The translations under genes and the position numbers were made by a program. 64,000 bases of DNA, taken from assembly GCA_902651635.1 (NCBI GenBank), contig CACRSC010000045.1:167183-231182 (forward strand), in the 5' to 3' direction. Source of the stretch: Mastigamoeba balamuthi (lineage: Eukaryota > Evosea > Mastigamoebida > Mastigamoebidae). Positions 9,637-20,529 of this stretch are shown here, one piece after another. The notes under the pieces were generated by a model. The model saw only the letters and a program-made list of their open reading frames with translations, did not search any database and was not told where the DNA came from. How positions within the stretch are numbered: position 1 is the stretch's first letter; each line of letters opens with the position of its first letter.

Positions 9637-11382
9637 ATGAGGCCGTGCAGGCGCCTGCCCGACGACAGCGAGGCAGTGGCCGCGCGCATCGCGTCGCTCT
9701 GCAAGCCCGCGCGCTCGGCGTCGGTGGTCGTGGCGCCCGCCGACACCTCCCTGGCGTCCCTGGCGCCCTGCAGCACCGCAAGCACCAGCACCAGCACCAG
9801 CAGCAGCAGCAGCAGCAGCGCCTCTTACGACGTCTTCGTCGCCGTCGACGACCGCGCAGGCGCATACGTCACCTACTGGCGGCCCCCGGCGCTCGTCTTC
9901 GCCGCCACGGGCGCCGTGCTGCTGCCCCGCGACGCCGACGCTGCCGTGGCGCTGGCGCTGGTCCTCTCGGGCGACGACGTCTCCGCGCCCCTGCGCCCGC
10001 GCTCCTCGGCGTTCTACGGCGGCTGCCAGTCGCCGCCTGCCCACGCCGAGGTGTCGGCCAGCGCCGTGCGGGCGAGGCTGCCGCCGGGCGCGCGGCTGCA
10101 CGTGATGGCCCCTGCGTGCGCGGGCACCGCCAGCGCAGGCGACGTCGTCGTGTTCGTCCCCCGCGAGCAGTGCCCGCGGCCAGGCCACGTCAGCGTGGCC
10201 AGCGTGGACGACGACGACGAGGGCAACTCTGGAGACCACTCGTGGGAGGGGGCCATGGAGGGGCGCAGGCGCATGCTGGCTGCGGGCAGGCTGCCCCGCG
10301 AGTGCGTCGCCACGTGGCCTCAGATGCGCCGCTGGCGACGCCGCCCTGTCGACGACGACAGCAGCGCCGAAGACGCGGTCGACGGAGGGGATGAAGAGGA
10401 GGAGGACGAGGACGACGACGGCTATGGCGACGACGGCGACCAGAGCGACGACCAAGGGGACGCAGAGGAGCAGTACGAGCGGATGGCGGAGGCGCTGAGG
10501 GCGAGGGCGCCGCACGCCGTCGGCGGGGCGCTAGAGGAGGTGCGCTGCGGGGGCGTCCCCGGGGAGGAGGACAACCCGCTCTGGACCACCGAGAACTACG
10601 AGGAGCACGGCGACGACGGCATCGAGGCGGTCGTGCTGCACAGCGACAGCGGCGCGGAGCTGCGCGTGCCGGTCTTCCACTTCAGCGACGGCGGCGACTG
10701 GGACGTCCCGACCCACGTCTTCCTCTACGCGGCCCCGGCGCCGATGGGCGGCTGGCGCGTCGCCTGCTACGTCCCCTACGCAGGCAACGACATCTCGGTC
10801 ATGCGGGGGTCCAACGGCTTCAGCCTGGACGGCTTCTACAAGGAGGTCTGCGACGGCATCCGCGAGCACGACGGCGAGACAATCGAAGACGAGGAGGCGA
10901 CGAGGGCTGCGCTTCTGGAGCTGTCTCGGGTGCTCCGCCCTGCGCCTGCCGTGCCCAGGCTCTCCGTCCTCTCCGCGCGCGCGGTCGCGGTGTCGGGCGC
11001 GCTGCCTGTGCCCGGGAGAGACGTGCCAGAGAGCGCGTTTGCCGAGCTGCTGCCGTGCCTCCTCGAAGCTCGCAGCCAGAGGCTCGTCCGGCGGCAGCTG
11101 CAGGACGACATGGAGCACGTCGACGTCCCGCCCGCGCTCGAGGTGAAGCCCGAGACGGAGCTGGCGCTGGCGTGCGCGCGGGAGAAGAGGGTCGTCAAGG
11201 GGCCGCTGGCCAAGCTCGCGGTGGGCCTGCGGGACCTCAGCTCGGCGGCCTGCCTGCACCCCTCGAGCATCCCGAGCGGGTACGAGGTCTACTACAGGCA
11301 CGCGGGCGACACCGGCCCCTTCAAGGCGTGGTCGGTGGCACTGCGCAACGACCTGCACGAGCCGTTCCAGATGCGCTGGTGA
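9637..11382 (+). CDS. Unknown protein with acidic central region
   Basis: A single-exon frame of 581 residues with strong third-position GC, which supports real coding. The ATG follows repeat copy B and an AATATCTG element. Residues ~48-62 are a Ser/Thr tract. Residues ~185-200 and ~230-275 are strongly acidic (Asp/Glu runs), as in chromatin-associated or nucleolar proteins. The C-terminal 280 residues are well ordered in composition, with Trp/Tyr/Phe-rich strands near residues 340-410, and may form a globular domain. No signal peptide, membrane helix or family motif was recognised. Confidence 0.7.
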   Translation: MRPCRRLPDDSEAVAARIASLCKPARSASVVVAPADTSLASLAPCSTASTSTSTSSSSSSSASYDVFVAVDDRAGAYVTYWRPPALVFAATGAVLLPRDADAAVALALVLSGDDVSAPLRPRSSAFYGGCQSPPAHAEVSASAVRARLPPGARLHVMAPACAGTASAGDVVVFVPREQCPRPGHVSVASVDDDDEGNSGDHSWEGAMEGRRRMLAAGRLPRECVATWPQMRRWRRRPVDDDSSAEDAVDGGDEEEEDEDDDGYGDDGDQSDDQGDAEEQYERMAEALRARAPHAVGGALEEVRCGGVPGEEDNPLWTTENYEEHGDDGIEAVVLHSDSGAELRVPVFHFSDGGDWDVPTHVFLYAAPAPMGGWRVACYVPYAGNDISVMRGSNGFSLDGFYKEVCDGIREHDGETIEDEEATRAALLELSRVLRPAPAVPRLSVLSARAVAVSGALPVPGRDVPESAFAELLPCLLEARSQRLVRRQLQDDMEHVDVPPALEVKPETELALACAREKRVVKGPLAKLAVGLRDLSSAACLHPSSIPSGYEVYYRHAGDTGPFKAWSVALRNDLHEPFQMRW

Positions 11383-11812
11383 CGCAGCAGTTGCCTCGAT
11401 TCCGTTGATGCTTGTGGAACCTGGGGCGAAGGCTGCCATCCTGCCATCTTTGTTCCCAACTTCCGGTGTCTGCAGTGCTCACGCAGCTCGCACCCGCCAA
11501 GGTCGCACGGCTGGGACCGAGTGTTTCCGCTCACGCCCGCAAATTCCGACTGTGAGTGAAATCAAATGTGCATTGCTTCTTTGACACGCTGCACGGCCCA
11601 TCCCCTCACTCACGGACTGACCCAGCCGAGTTTTTTGGCCGATAACACACGTTCAGTACGATTCCCCTTTGCTCAGTGCCTGCTTCAAGGTACTGTTGCA
11701 TTCCGGCTGCCGCAACTCAGCACAGTCCACCAGTTTCCACTTCGGCGGCAATTCCCGCGATGATTCCTCCGAGAAATCAAGATATTTTCCCACAAGATTT
11801 CTGGTGTGTTTC
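11383..11812. other. Intergenic region with promoter of the B-box gene
   Basis: 430 bp between two genes in the same orientation. A GATATTTT element lies about 30 bp before the ATG at 11813. No other gene or repeat seen. Confidence 0.5.
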
Positions 11813-14528
11813 ATGGACACGTGTGTGCACTGCGGGCACCCCATCTCGCCCTTCTTCGGCACGCCGGGTCCGCCGCGTCTCCCCACGCCCACCCCGCCCC
11901 CACCCCCACCCCCGCGTGCTGACGCCACCCGCGGCCTGCGGGACCACCGCGCGCAGGCGGGGAGGAGGGGCTGTTCGACCAGCCGGCCCCGTGCGCGCGG
12001 CACGCCCACAGGCGCGGGGAGCCCGTCACGGAGATCCTCTGCGTGACCGAGGGCTGCGTGCCGGTGGCGTGCCTGTGCCTGTACTGCCTGGCCGAGGACC
12101 ACGCGGGCCACACGCTCTGCGTCGCCCCCGCCGGCGCCTCCCCCGCCCTCCTCGCGGCCGCCGCCTCGGCCCCCGCTGCTGCCCCCGCCTCCCAGGGTGC
12201 GCCCAGGGCCCCGCCTGCTGCACACACGCGCACGCACGCGCGCACAGACGCCCTCTGCGGAGGTCCCTGCGCTGGTGGGGTCGTTTTTCGCGATTTTCGT
12301 GTAAAGGGGAGCTGCAAGTGCACCTGCAGGGCTGCGCACCGATGGGGCTCCACGCCCTGCTCGCGGCGTCGCAGAGCGCCCGCACAGCACGGCGGCAGAC
12401 ACCGCGAGGCGGGGAGGAGGCAGCACTGCCCCAACACCGGTAGCGTGGGTGGGGCTGCCAGGCGGTGTGTTGGGCCAGCGCTGCCTCCTGTGAGCGTCGC
12501 TGGCCCAACACCGCCTGGCCTGGCAACCCCACCGGAAGAAACGGGGCAGACAGAGGAACTGGGGGCACTGGGGGCACTGGAGGGCTTTGGGGGCAATAGG
12601 GAAACGGACACACACACGCAGAGCAGTTCAGCACAGGCACACACTGACAGGCCACCCTCCCCCCGCGTACAGAGAGCCCCTTATGCGTCGCGCAGCCCGT
12701 CACGCGTGGTAGGCAGCACAACCGTCTCTGCCTCTGCCACTGCCACTGTGCGCTCATGTGTGTGTGCGTTGCCGTGTCCGGGGGCACGCGCGTGCAGAGG
12801 ACAGCAGCAGCAGCAGCAGCAGCAGCAACGCGGTGGCCGTGTCGAGCCCCGAGAGCACGGCTGTCGTGCAGGGCTCGCCCCTGGCAGCGCAGTCGCCGAC
12901 GGCTGCAGTGCCCTCGCCGCAGCAGGTCGACACCCCCACGCCCGCTCTGCCGCCTGCCCTCGAGATCGAGTCTGTCTTCGGCCTCGTTGCAGCCTCCTGG
13001 ATCCCCTTCACCCTCGACGGTGCCCTCTGGCCCCCTCTCTTGTCCCTCTCCCTTCTCTCGCGCTGAGCCCCGTGCGGGGTCAGCAGACCAGAAGACGTGG
13101 ATGCTGGCGGTGGAGAGCACAGCACAGATCGAGCAGTTCAGCGTGCAGTTCAGGAACCACAGCGGGGCCTGCGTCGTCAGGACGCACCTCTACGAGGCGC
13201 CGCGCATCTCAGAGGTCACCGACGTCGCCGTCGCGCAGCCCCGCGAGATAGCGCCGGGCGAGCCGCTCGTCTGCTTCAACGCGGGCGTCTCGCACGCCGT
13301 CTACCGCGTCTCCGAGGCCTCGGCGCCCCACGTCGAGCTCGCGATGCGCCTGACGTTCTCGCTGACGAGCGACTCGCGCTGCTGCGTGCGCCTCGAGACG
13401 CGCTGCGTCGCCGCGAGCGCATCCGACGGCGAGGCGTTCCCGCGGTCGATCTTCTGCCAGGTGGGCACGTGCGCGCGCGGGGCGCTGCCCGCGTCCAAGG
13501 TGCAGGTGCTGCCGGGGTCCGAGCAGAAGAAGAAGTACTGCTGCGGCAAGGGCATGATGCACCAGTGCCTCACGTGCCGCAAGTCGCTCAGCGCGGGCAA
13601 CGCGGCGGACCACCGGTGCAAGCAGCGGGCCGCGTCCAGCGCGGGCTGGGCAGCAGCGGAGCCCAAGGCCAAGCGCAGGCGGTACGCGGACCTGCGGGCG
13701 CTGGTCGTCGTGCTGTCGCTGACGTGCGTCGTGGGGTCGCTGGCGTACTTTGTGCCGCAGTACCAGCACGGCCACGGCGGCCACGACGTCGTCGCCCGCA
13801 GGCCCGTCGTGCCCACCGCGTACCCCGAGAGCTCCGCGTCGAGCGGCTACGCGTCGACCGCGCGCGCCGGGCCCAAGCTCAGGCGCACGCCGGTGGGCGT
13901 GAGCGTGGAGCTCGCCAGCAGCTCGCTGGGCAGTTGGTACGACGTCGAGGTCGCCGACGACGCGCCCGAGAAGATGCTGTTCCACCAGAACTCGCAGCGG
14001 TCCGTGTCCTCGTCGAGCGCCAACTTCGTCCAGCCCGCGGCCTCGGACACGTCCGCGCTGGCCGGCAAGTCGCCCGCCACCGGCGCTGCGAGCTCCAACG
14101 CTGCAGCGCAGGCGGACCAGCCAGCAAAGGCCGCGGGCAGCACCGTCGCCGCCGCAGATGCGTCCGAGGCCTTTGATGTGGTGACGCTGAACGCGAAACT
14201 CGACACCGTCCAGAGCGCGTCCGAGGAGGAGCCCCAGGCGGAACAGACTTCCTTCCGCACACGTGCGAAGCCCTCTCTGGTGCGACTCGGCCCCGCTGAC
14301 GCCCCCGCTCCCTCGGCAGCTCCTGCGAGCGCCCGCAGGTGGGAGGACTCGGACGACGTGTTGCAGGCGCGCGAGTGGGCGTCGGCGTGCCCCCCCGCGT
14401 GCGCTGCGGCGTGCCTGGTGGCCGCTGCGCTAGCGGGTGCTCTCGTGTGCTTCCTCTGCATGCGGTTCGTGCTGCCCGGGGCGGCGCGTGTACACGAAAG
14501 AGACCACACACTCTTGCAGTCGCAGTGA
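11813..14528 (+). CDS. B-box zinc-finger membrane protein (4 exons)
   Basis: Exons 11813-11867, 11957-12196, 12798-13019 and 13087-14528 join in frame (all introns phase 1) to give about 652 residues. Exon 1 begins with a CxxC pair. Exon 2 carries a B-box-like zinc finger with CxxH, two CxxC-like pairs and a final H-x2-H near residues 27-70. Exon 3 is Ser/Pro-rich. Exon 4 encodes a beta-rich region, then a second Cys/His cluster (CC-x7-C-x2-C) at 13541-13622. A hydrophobic helix follows at about 13700-13760, then a long Ser/Ala-rich segment and a C-terminal Cys-rich membrane helix at 14376-14475. It probably sits in a membrane with zinc-binding parts exposed; the role is unknown. Introns are GC-rich; the second holds a strong hairpin. 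Confidence 0.6.
12458..12518. repeat. Intronic inverted repeat (hairpin)
   Basis: Left arm 12458-12480 and right arm 12498-12518 are complementary over 21 bases with one 2-base bulge, separated by 17 bases. It lies inside the ~600-bp second intron of the B-box gene. It could be a small foldback element or a structured intronic RNA. Confidence 0.75.
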
Positions 14529-14660
14529 AACACAAACGCCACGCACCCCTCCCCGCCACGCACGCGAGGGCGGGGTGCACCCCCCCCAACACACACATCG
14601 TGCACCTGCAACACATCGCTGCTGTCACTTTTCTGTACCCGCTGGGGGAGGAGGAGGAGG

Positions 14661-15998
14661 TCAATTGTCTGCCGTGCGCCCAGCGGCGGCGCTCCTGCTC
14701 TTCAGGCCCTCCGCGGCCTTCTGGCGGCGCCCGACAGCCTTGGCAGGGGAGGAGGGCGTGGCCCGCTGCTGCTGCTGCTTCCTGGCGTCCGCAGCCGCCT
14801 GGGCAGCGCGTGCGGCCCGGGCAGGAGCGGACATGCGGGCCCAAGCGATGGTGGCGCACATGACGGCGACGCAGGCGCAGCACACGCCCGCAGCGCCCGC
14901 CAAGACGACGGCCTCTGTGTCCGCGGGGTCGACGCCGAAGGCCAGGAGGGCCCTGTCGGGCACGAGGCGCCTCACCGACGCCGCAGCGGCATCGACGGCA
15001 GCGCTGAGCGCGTCCTCGTGCATCTGGGCGGCCTCCTGCTGCTGCTGCTGCTGCTGGGCGTCGAGGGGCTCCATGGAGAGGACCTCCTGCGAGACCTGCT
15101 CGCCCGTGTTGGGGTCCATCGTCGTCGACACGGTCATGACGTACCTGCGCACGACCGTCTCGTCGCCGTCGTCGCCGTCGCGGGGCGCTGCCCTGTCGTC
15201 CTCGCCGTCGGACAGGCCCCTCCGCGGCCTCTCTGCCGCCCCCTGCGCAGCTGCCGTGTCGCGCTGCTGCTGTGCCTCCTGTTGCTGGCGAGCTGCCTGC
15301 TGGGGTGCCTGCTGCTGCTGGCGAGGCGCCTGCTTTGGTGACTGCTGCTGGGGAGTTGCATGCTGGGGTGCCTGCTGCTGTTGCTGCTGGGGAGGTGCTT
15401 GCTGGGGTGGCTGCTGTTGGGGAGGCTGTTGCTGTTGGTGAGCTGCTTGTTGCTGCTGCTGTTGCTGTTGCTGAGGTTGCTGCTGCTGCTGTAGCTGTTG
15501 CTGAGGTGGCTGCTGCTGCTGCTGGTGAGCTGCCTGTTGCTGCTGCTGTTGCTGTTGCTGAGGTTGCTGCTGATGGTGAGTTGCCTGTTGCTGCTGCTGC
15601 TGCTGTAGCTGTTGCTGAGGTGGCTGCTGCTGCTGGTGAGCTGCCTGTTGCTGCTGCTGCTGCGTCTGCTGAGTCTGCTGGGGGCGCTCTGTTTGCTGTG
15701 GCTGCTGTGGCTTGTTGTGCAGGGGGCGCTGTACCGGTGGCTTCTGCGGCTGGCGTGGCTGCTGCTGCTGCTGCTGGGCCTGCGCTGCCTGGGGCTGCGG
15801 GGGCTGCCGGGTCATCTGGGGCTGCTCGAGGGTGTCAGGGCAGCTGCCCCCCACGCAGCGCACCTCCGCGGGGCCCACGCTCACGCTCCTCACGTCGATG
15901 CCCACCCTGCCCCACGCAGGGGCGCTCAGGGCCACGGCCCCCAGCACCACCGCCGCTGCGAATGTCGCGCGGCACGCCATCGCCATCGCCATCGCCAT
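14661..15998 (-). CDS. Gln-rich type I membrane protein
   Basis: A 445-residue single-exon frame starting at an ATG in a run of Met-Ala codons. Residues ~5-30 form a typical signal peptide ending near an APAWG site. A short Cys-bearing segment follows, then about 170 residues dominated by glutamine with Pro and Ala-His-Gln interruptions, encoded by mixed CAG/CAA codons. An acidic segment follows, then a membrane helix near residues 367-390 and a basic cytosolic tail. The layout (signal, extracellular low-complexity stalk, one helix, short tail) suits a surface protein or amoeboid adhesion component, which is inference. It converges with the B-box gene, 132 bp apart at the 3' ends. The repetitive tract is likely variable in length. 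Confidence 0.7.
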   Translation of the reverse strand: MAMAMAMACRATFAAAVVLGAVALSAPAWGRVGIDVRSVSVGPAEVRCVGGSCPDTLEQPQMTRQPPQPQAAQAQQQQQQPRQPQKPPVQRPLHNKPQQPQQTERPQQTQQTQQQQQQAAHQQQQPPQQQLQQQQQQQATHHQQQPQQQQQQQQQAAHQQQQQPPQQQLQQQQQPQQQQQQQQQAAHQQQQPPQQQPPQQAPPQQQQQQAPQHATPQQQSPKQAPRQQQQAPQQAARQQQEAQQQRDTAAAQGAAERPRRGLSDGEDDRAAPRDGDDGDETVVRRYVMTVSTTMDPNTGEQVSQEVLSMEPLDAQQQQQQQEAAQMHEDALSAAVDAAAASVRRLVPDRALLAFGVDPADTEAVVLAGAAGVCCACVAVMCATIAWARMSAPARAARAAQAAADARKQQQQRATPSSPAKAVGRRQKAAEGLKSRSAAAGRTADN

Positions 15999-16057
15999 GC
16001 GTCTTTTGGTTGGCTCGTGTTGTGTGCGTTGCCCCTCTCGTGTGCTATCTCCCCGTC

Positions 16058-16065
16058 AATATCTC
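16058..16065. promoter_or_regulatory. AATATCT element between divergent genes
   Basis: AATATCT in the short region between the divergent starts at 15998 (minus) and 16268 (plus). The same motif precedes several other starts in this window (9625, 44235-44255, 45701), so it may be a core promoter element. Confidence 0.35.
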
Positions 16066-16267
16066 CCAGAAATCGGACTCGCTGATTTTTGAAACCCGAG
16101 TTTCAAATCAGACACCCTACGCCCTCATCGCTCGGTACTCCCCCGCAAAGCACGTCGTTCGCCATGCGGACCACCGGTGCTGCAAGACCTCCCCAGAGCC
16201 GCACAGATCCGGCAGCAGATTCGCTGGTAGCCAGAAATAGAACGGGCGACGGAGCCGGCGTGGATGC

Positions 16268-19200
16268 ATGCAGGGCGAGCAGCTGCGCAGGCTCTTCGAG
16301 CGCCTCGAGCACAGCGTCCACCAGAGCGGTGCGCTCGCCTCGCCCTCCCCCCCCTGGCCCTCTTGCTCGCTGCTCGCTGCTCGCTGATGCCGCTGGGCGT
16401 CGGTGGGCGCAGGGTGGCAGGCGGTGCCCCCGGACCTCTTTGAGCGGGGGCCCTCGTCCGCCTTCCCCGAGCCCCTCGGCGACGCCCCCGACCCCTACCG
16501 CATCGCAAACCACATCCTGTCCGCCCCTCCGTACTCCCCCCCTCCTCCCCCACCTCTTGCTGTGCGCGCCAGGCCCAACAGCACTGCCACACTCGCCTGC
16601 CGAGTGCGGCGCCAGCTGCGCAGTTGCTCGCATGTCCCGTGAAAACCGACGGCCAAACCCCCCCGGGAACGTGGGCTCGGCTGCGCGTGACAGCAGCGAT
16701 TATCAATGCCCGAGCAGCTGCGTGCAACTGCGCAAGACTCTCGCTGGGCCAACCGAAATCAATTGTCTTTGGTGGCGCCATGCGAAAACCGGAGCATCGC
16801 ATAACGCAGCTCGCCCGATTTGCGGGACGAGAGAGAGCGAATGCGCCGTTCCATGCGGTCGACATGCGCGGGTGCCGCGTGATTGTCCTGCTGGCGCGCT
16901 CCACTCAATTGATTTGTTTGGTGGCCGCCCCCCATTGTCCTCGGAGACCACTGCTGACGCTTGTGCGGTGCCCTGCAGGAGCACGCTGAGGTCGCAGAGC
17001 ACCCCGCTGCTGGGCGACGCGCAGGTGCGGGCCATGTGCGAGGCCCAGGGCGCCACCGACGTCAGCAGGCTCGAGGTGCTGCGCGACAGGGCCACCCGCG
17101 GCCTGGGTGCCCGCCGCCGCAGCGCCCTGCGCGCCGTCCTGCGCGGCTGCCTGGCCGCCTGCATGGCCATGGAGGGCCCCACGGACGCCCATCTCGCCGC
17201 CGTCGCCCGCGTGCTGGCCGACGGCGTCCTCGCGAGGCCCGCGGACAGGGAGCAGCTCGCCGCCGTCTCGGCCTCGCTGGCCACGATGGCGCAGTTCTGG
17301 GACTTCGTGCTCGACGAAGGCGACGACGCGGCCGATGTGCCCTCCGCCGCTGTCGCTGCCGCCGCCTCGCGCTCGCCGCGCAGGGCCGAGGCGCTGTCCC
17401 CTCGTGTCGCCGGCGCTGTCGTCGGCGCGGCCAGGCGGGCCGCCGCGTCCGTGCGGGCGCTGCGCGACGAGTACGCGCGGTGGTCGTCGGAGACCTCGCA
17501 GGAGCTCGCGCAGGCCGCGCGGTCGGCCGTCGCCGCTGTCCGCGCCAAGGAGGAGGAGGCGCACGCCCTGCGCACGATGGCCGCGGAGCAGGCCGAGGCG
17601 GCCAAGCAGTACAGAGCGGCGGCGGCCGAGTCGCAGTCGCTGGCCGAGCGCAGGGCCGAGGCGGCCGCGCAGGTCTCTGCGCAGCTCGAGAAGCTCCGCG
17701 AGCAGCACGACGACGCACAGCACGCCGCGCGCTCGCTCGAGCTCGACCTGCGCGACGCCCAGCGGAGGCTCGCCGACTCGGAGCGCGAGCGCGCGGTGAT
17801 CAGCGCCCAGCTGGCGCCGCTGCTCGACGACCAGCGCTCGCGCGCGGCGTCGGCGGCCGAGTCCGCGCGCAGGGAGAGCGCCCTCGAGGCGCGGGCGTGC
17901 CAGGCAGAGTCCGCGCTGCTCGAGGCGCAGCGGCAGGCGGCGGCGGCCGAGGACGCGGCCTCGCAGCTGCGGGAGGAGCGCGCGAAGGTACTCGCGGATG
18001 CGGCGATGTCGCAGTCGCGCGAGTCGGCGGCGCAGCAGCGCGCGCTGGTCCTCGAGCGCGAGCTGAGCGAGGCCCGGCACGACCTCCGCGACGCTCTGGC
18101 GCGGGCCGCTGCGCACGAGGCCGACGCGGAGCAGCTCCTGCGGGAGCGGTCGTCGCTGGCGCACGAGCGCGACGTGCTGGCGGCGGAGCTCGGGGGCGAG
18201 CGCCACACGATCGCCTCGGCGCTGGCAGCGGCGCACGCCGAGGCCACCACGGCGTCGGGGAGGCTCGCGGCCACGCAGGCGGAGCTCGAGGCGGAGCGCG
18301 CAAAGTACCTCGATGCCTCGCGGGCGCTCAAGAGAGCCAAGGAGTCGGAGACGCGGGCGGCGGCTGAGAGGGACAAGCTCTCCGACGAGGCCGCGGAGCT
18401 CTCTGCCCGGTCGCAGACCCTCAGCGCTCAGCTTGCGGCTTCGCGGGCCGAGTCAGAGGAGCTCCGCAAGCAGGTCGCGCGCCTGCTGTCGGCCGAGGAC
18501 GAAAAGCCCGCGGAGAGCGCAGGCAGCATACAGGCGGCTAACGCGTGGGCGGAGCTGCGCGGGGCGGAGAATGAGGCGGAGCTGCGGGCGAGGGCCGAGG
18601 AGGCCGAGTACCAGCTCGCGCAGGAGAGGGCGTACGGGCGGAAGCTGCAGGCAGAGGCCAACACTCTGCGCGGGCAGCTCGCCGTCGCCGAGGAGCGCGT
18701 GGCCGAGCAGCAGCGGGCCATCGAGCACGAGGCCGAGGAGCTGCGGCAGCGCTCGGCCGAGCTCGAGGCCGCGCGCATGGAGGTCGCCGCGCTGCGCCCC
18801 CTGGCCGCGGGCGTCGCCGAGCGCAAGGAGTCGCTCGAGCGCAGCCTGCCGAGGTGCTCTGCGGACTTTGCCAGCGTGGTGAGGGGGAGCAGCACTCCGC
18901 CCACGCCGACGCTGTCGGGGTCCGTGCGGTCCAAACTGCTGCGGAGCGTCCGGAGGAGCGCAGTCGAGGACGACACGAAGAAGCTCACCGAGGAGAACGC
19001 GAGGCTCAACAAGGAGCTCGCGGCGGCGAGGGACGAGGCCCGGAGGGTGCGCGAGGCTCTGGAGCAAGAGGTGTCCGAGCTCGTCCACGAGCGGTCAGGT
19101 CTGCTGGACGAGCTCAACGTGAGCGAGGACGACGTACGGGGGCTGCGCGGAGAACTGCGGGCTCTGGAGCAGAGGGCGGCGAGCATCAGGATGTCGGCGA

Positions 19201-19430
19201 CGGCTCACGCGAGGAAGCAGCACAGGGGAGCGAGCGAGAGCGGATCGGACTCGGCCAAGGGAGGCGGATGCGTTCTGTCGCACGTGGAGTTGTCGCCGAT
19301 GGACAAGATGACACCGAGGAGCGCCGGGAGGATCGCGGCAGAGGAGGGAACGCAACGCAGACGACAAGAGGTCAACCAGATGATCAAGGCCGTGCACGCC
19401 AGAAGGCGTTTGTCCACCCTCCATTCATGA
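16268..19430 (+). CDS. Long coiled-coil protein (3 exons)
   Basis: Best model: exons 16268-16328, 16413-16518 (or to 16530, same phase) and 16979-19430, giving 872-876 residues. The large open frame continues upstream to 16089, but that part is intronic or leader in composition. The small exons give a helical start and a PYRIANHIL segment that joins smoothly to exon 3. Residues ~55-190 are a helical globular domain of unknown type, reminiscent of N-terminal adaptor domains of trafficking proteins. From ~200 to ~760 the protein is almost uninterrupted Ala/Glu/Arg/Gln-rich coiled coil. A Ser/Thr-Pro stretch breaks it near 18885-18960, then a last coiled coil and a basic tail follow. A structural, motor-adaptor or Golgi/centrosomal tether role is plausible but unproven. 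Confidence 0.7.
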
Positions 19431-20486
19431 GTGCAACAAGACAGAGAATCGAGGGACATTTCAATCAAGGCGAAGGCCACGCATGCCCACAGGCAGCTGC
19501 GACATGTGCCAAGGCAACCACCGCAATTGGCCGAGATGCAACGGTAGGAGAAAGCTATAACGTGTTGAAGTGGTGCAAGAAAGCATCGCAGATGTAAACA
19601 GTCAGAAGGAGCTATCTTCGGATTCCGTATTGTCAGGAACCTCGAACCGCCATCCATTCTGTTTGTTTTAACGCTCCAGGTTGCCGAAGCTGGGTCGGTG
19701 GCTGAGTCCCGATGACGGAGACTGTTCGTGGGGCGAGCACAGACCCAGCAGATGTACTGTTGCATACCAGCGTGTAGCTCTTCACACTGCTGTCGAGGCA
19801 TTCACCAGTGCCCAGCTTATTTGATCTCGCGGGTTACGGATGTCGTCTTGGATCAGACAGTTCTGTGGATCAGTAAATGACACCCTTCCTAAACCCTGTT
19901 GTTCATGAAACTGTCTCTTCAGCCTTTCAAGGATGATCCACAGCATTTATCCTCCCATTAGTACGTGTACACATAAATTCAAATGTCCAGATCTCTGAGT
20001 TGAGTGAGATCTCTGGTCTGCACGAATCTAGTTTTCGTACAAAATCCCACTTGGGTTTCTGAAGTTATGAATATTAAGTTTAATGGAACTAGTCCAGAAT
20101 GCCTGACCGAGCCTTTGAAGGGGACACACGTGCCTTCAATGACAACGAGAAACACAGTCCAGTCCATATTTATCTTCATTGTACAATTGTGTAATATAAC
20201 TCCAGCTGCTGGTTGTTCATACTCTGACTCGATGTTATCAAGAATTCTCATTGTTTATTCTGTTTATACAATGTACTCATCAAGTCCGTCATATTAAAAT
20301 TGCACATTATTAGAGAGCCATCTGTGATGGAAGATAGGAATTTAGGCCTGAATGCGACATCCAAGCTTATTTAGATGTTGTTGATAGCGTTGAAGAAAAG
20401 CAGATCCAGCTTTCAAATAAGTACAAACATCTGGCCTCTGGCTGAGAAAGTCAATTATCACTGGGTAGCACTCTCGATGTAACTGT
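19431..20486. other. Intergenic; contains former 3' end of the F-box gene
   Basis: GC falls sharply after the coiled-coil gene. No independent gene recognised. The part 20342-20479, read on the minus strand, is an open 45-codon continuation of the F-box gene in its pre-duplication frame (see the repeat at 20480). Confidence 0.5.
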
Positions 20487-20529
20487 TCAGATTTCAGCAT
20501 CACGTAACTGTTCAGATTTCAGCATCACG
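20480..20529. repeat. 25-bp perfect tandem duplication at the end of the F-box gene
   Basis: Two identical 25-bp units, 20480-20504 and 20505-20529. Because 25 is not a multiple of three, the extra unit shifts the reading frame and creates the present stop codon at 20487-20489. Without it the frame would stay open for another 45 codons to a TAA at 20342. Confidence 0.9.

Noticed and set aside
9160-10515. Minus-strand ORF of 451 codons opposite the acidic protein gene
   Set aside because: Antisense shadow of 9637-11382, Arg/Ala/Val-rich and without an independent signal.
16089-16978. Upstream extension of the coiled-coil ORF (about 300 Pro/Ser/Arg-rich residues)
   Set aside because: Two small exons in other frames inside this stretch join in phase to the coiled-coil exon and make better protein, so the extension is intron or leader.
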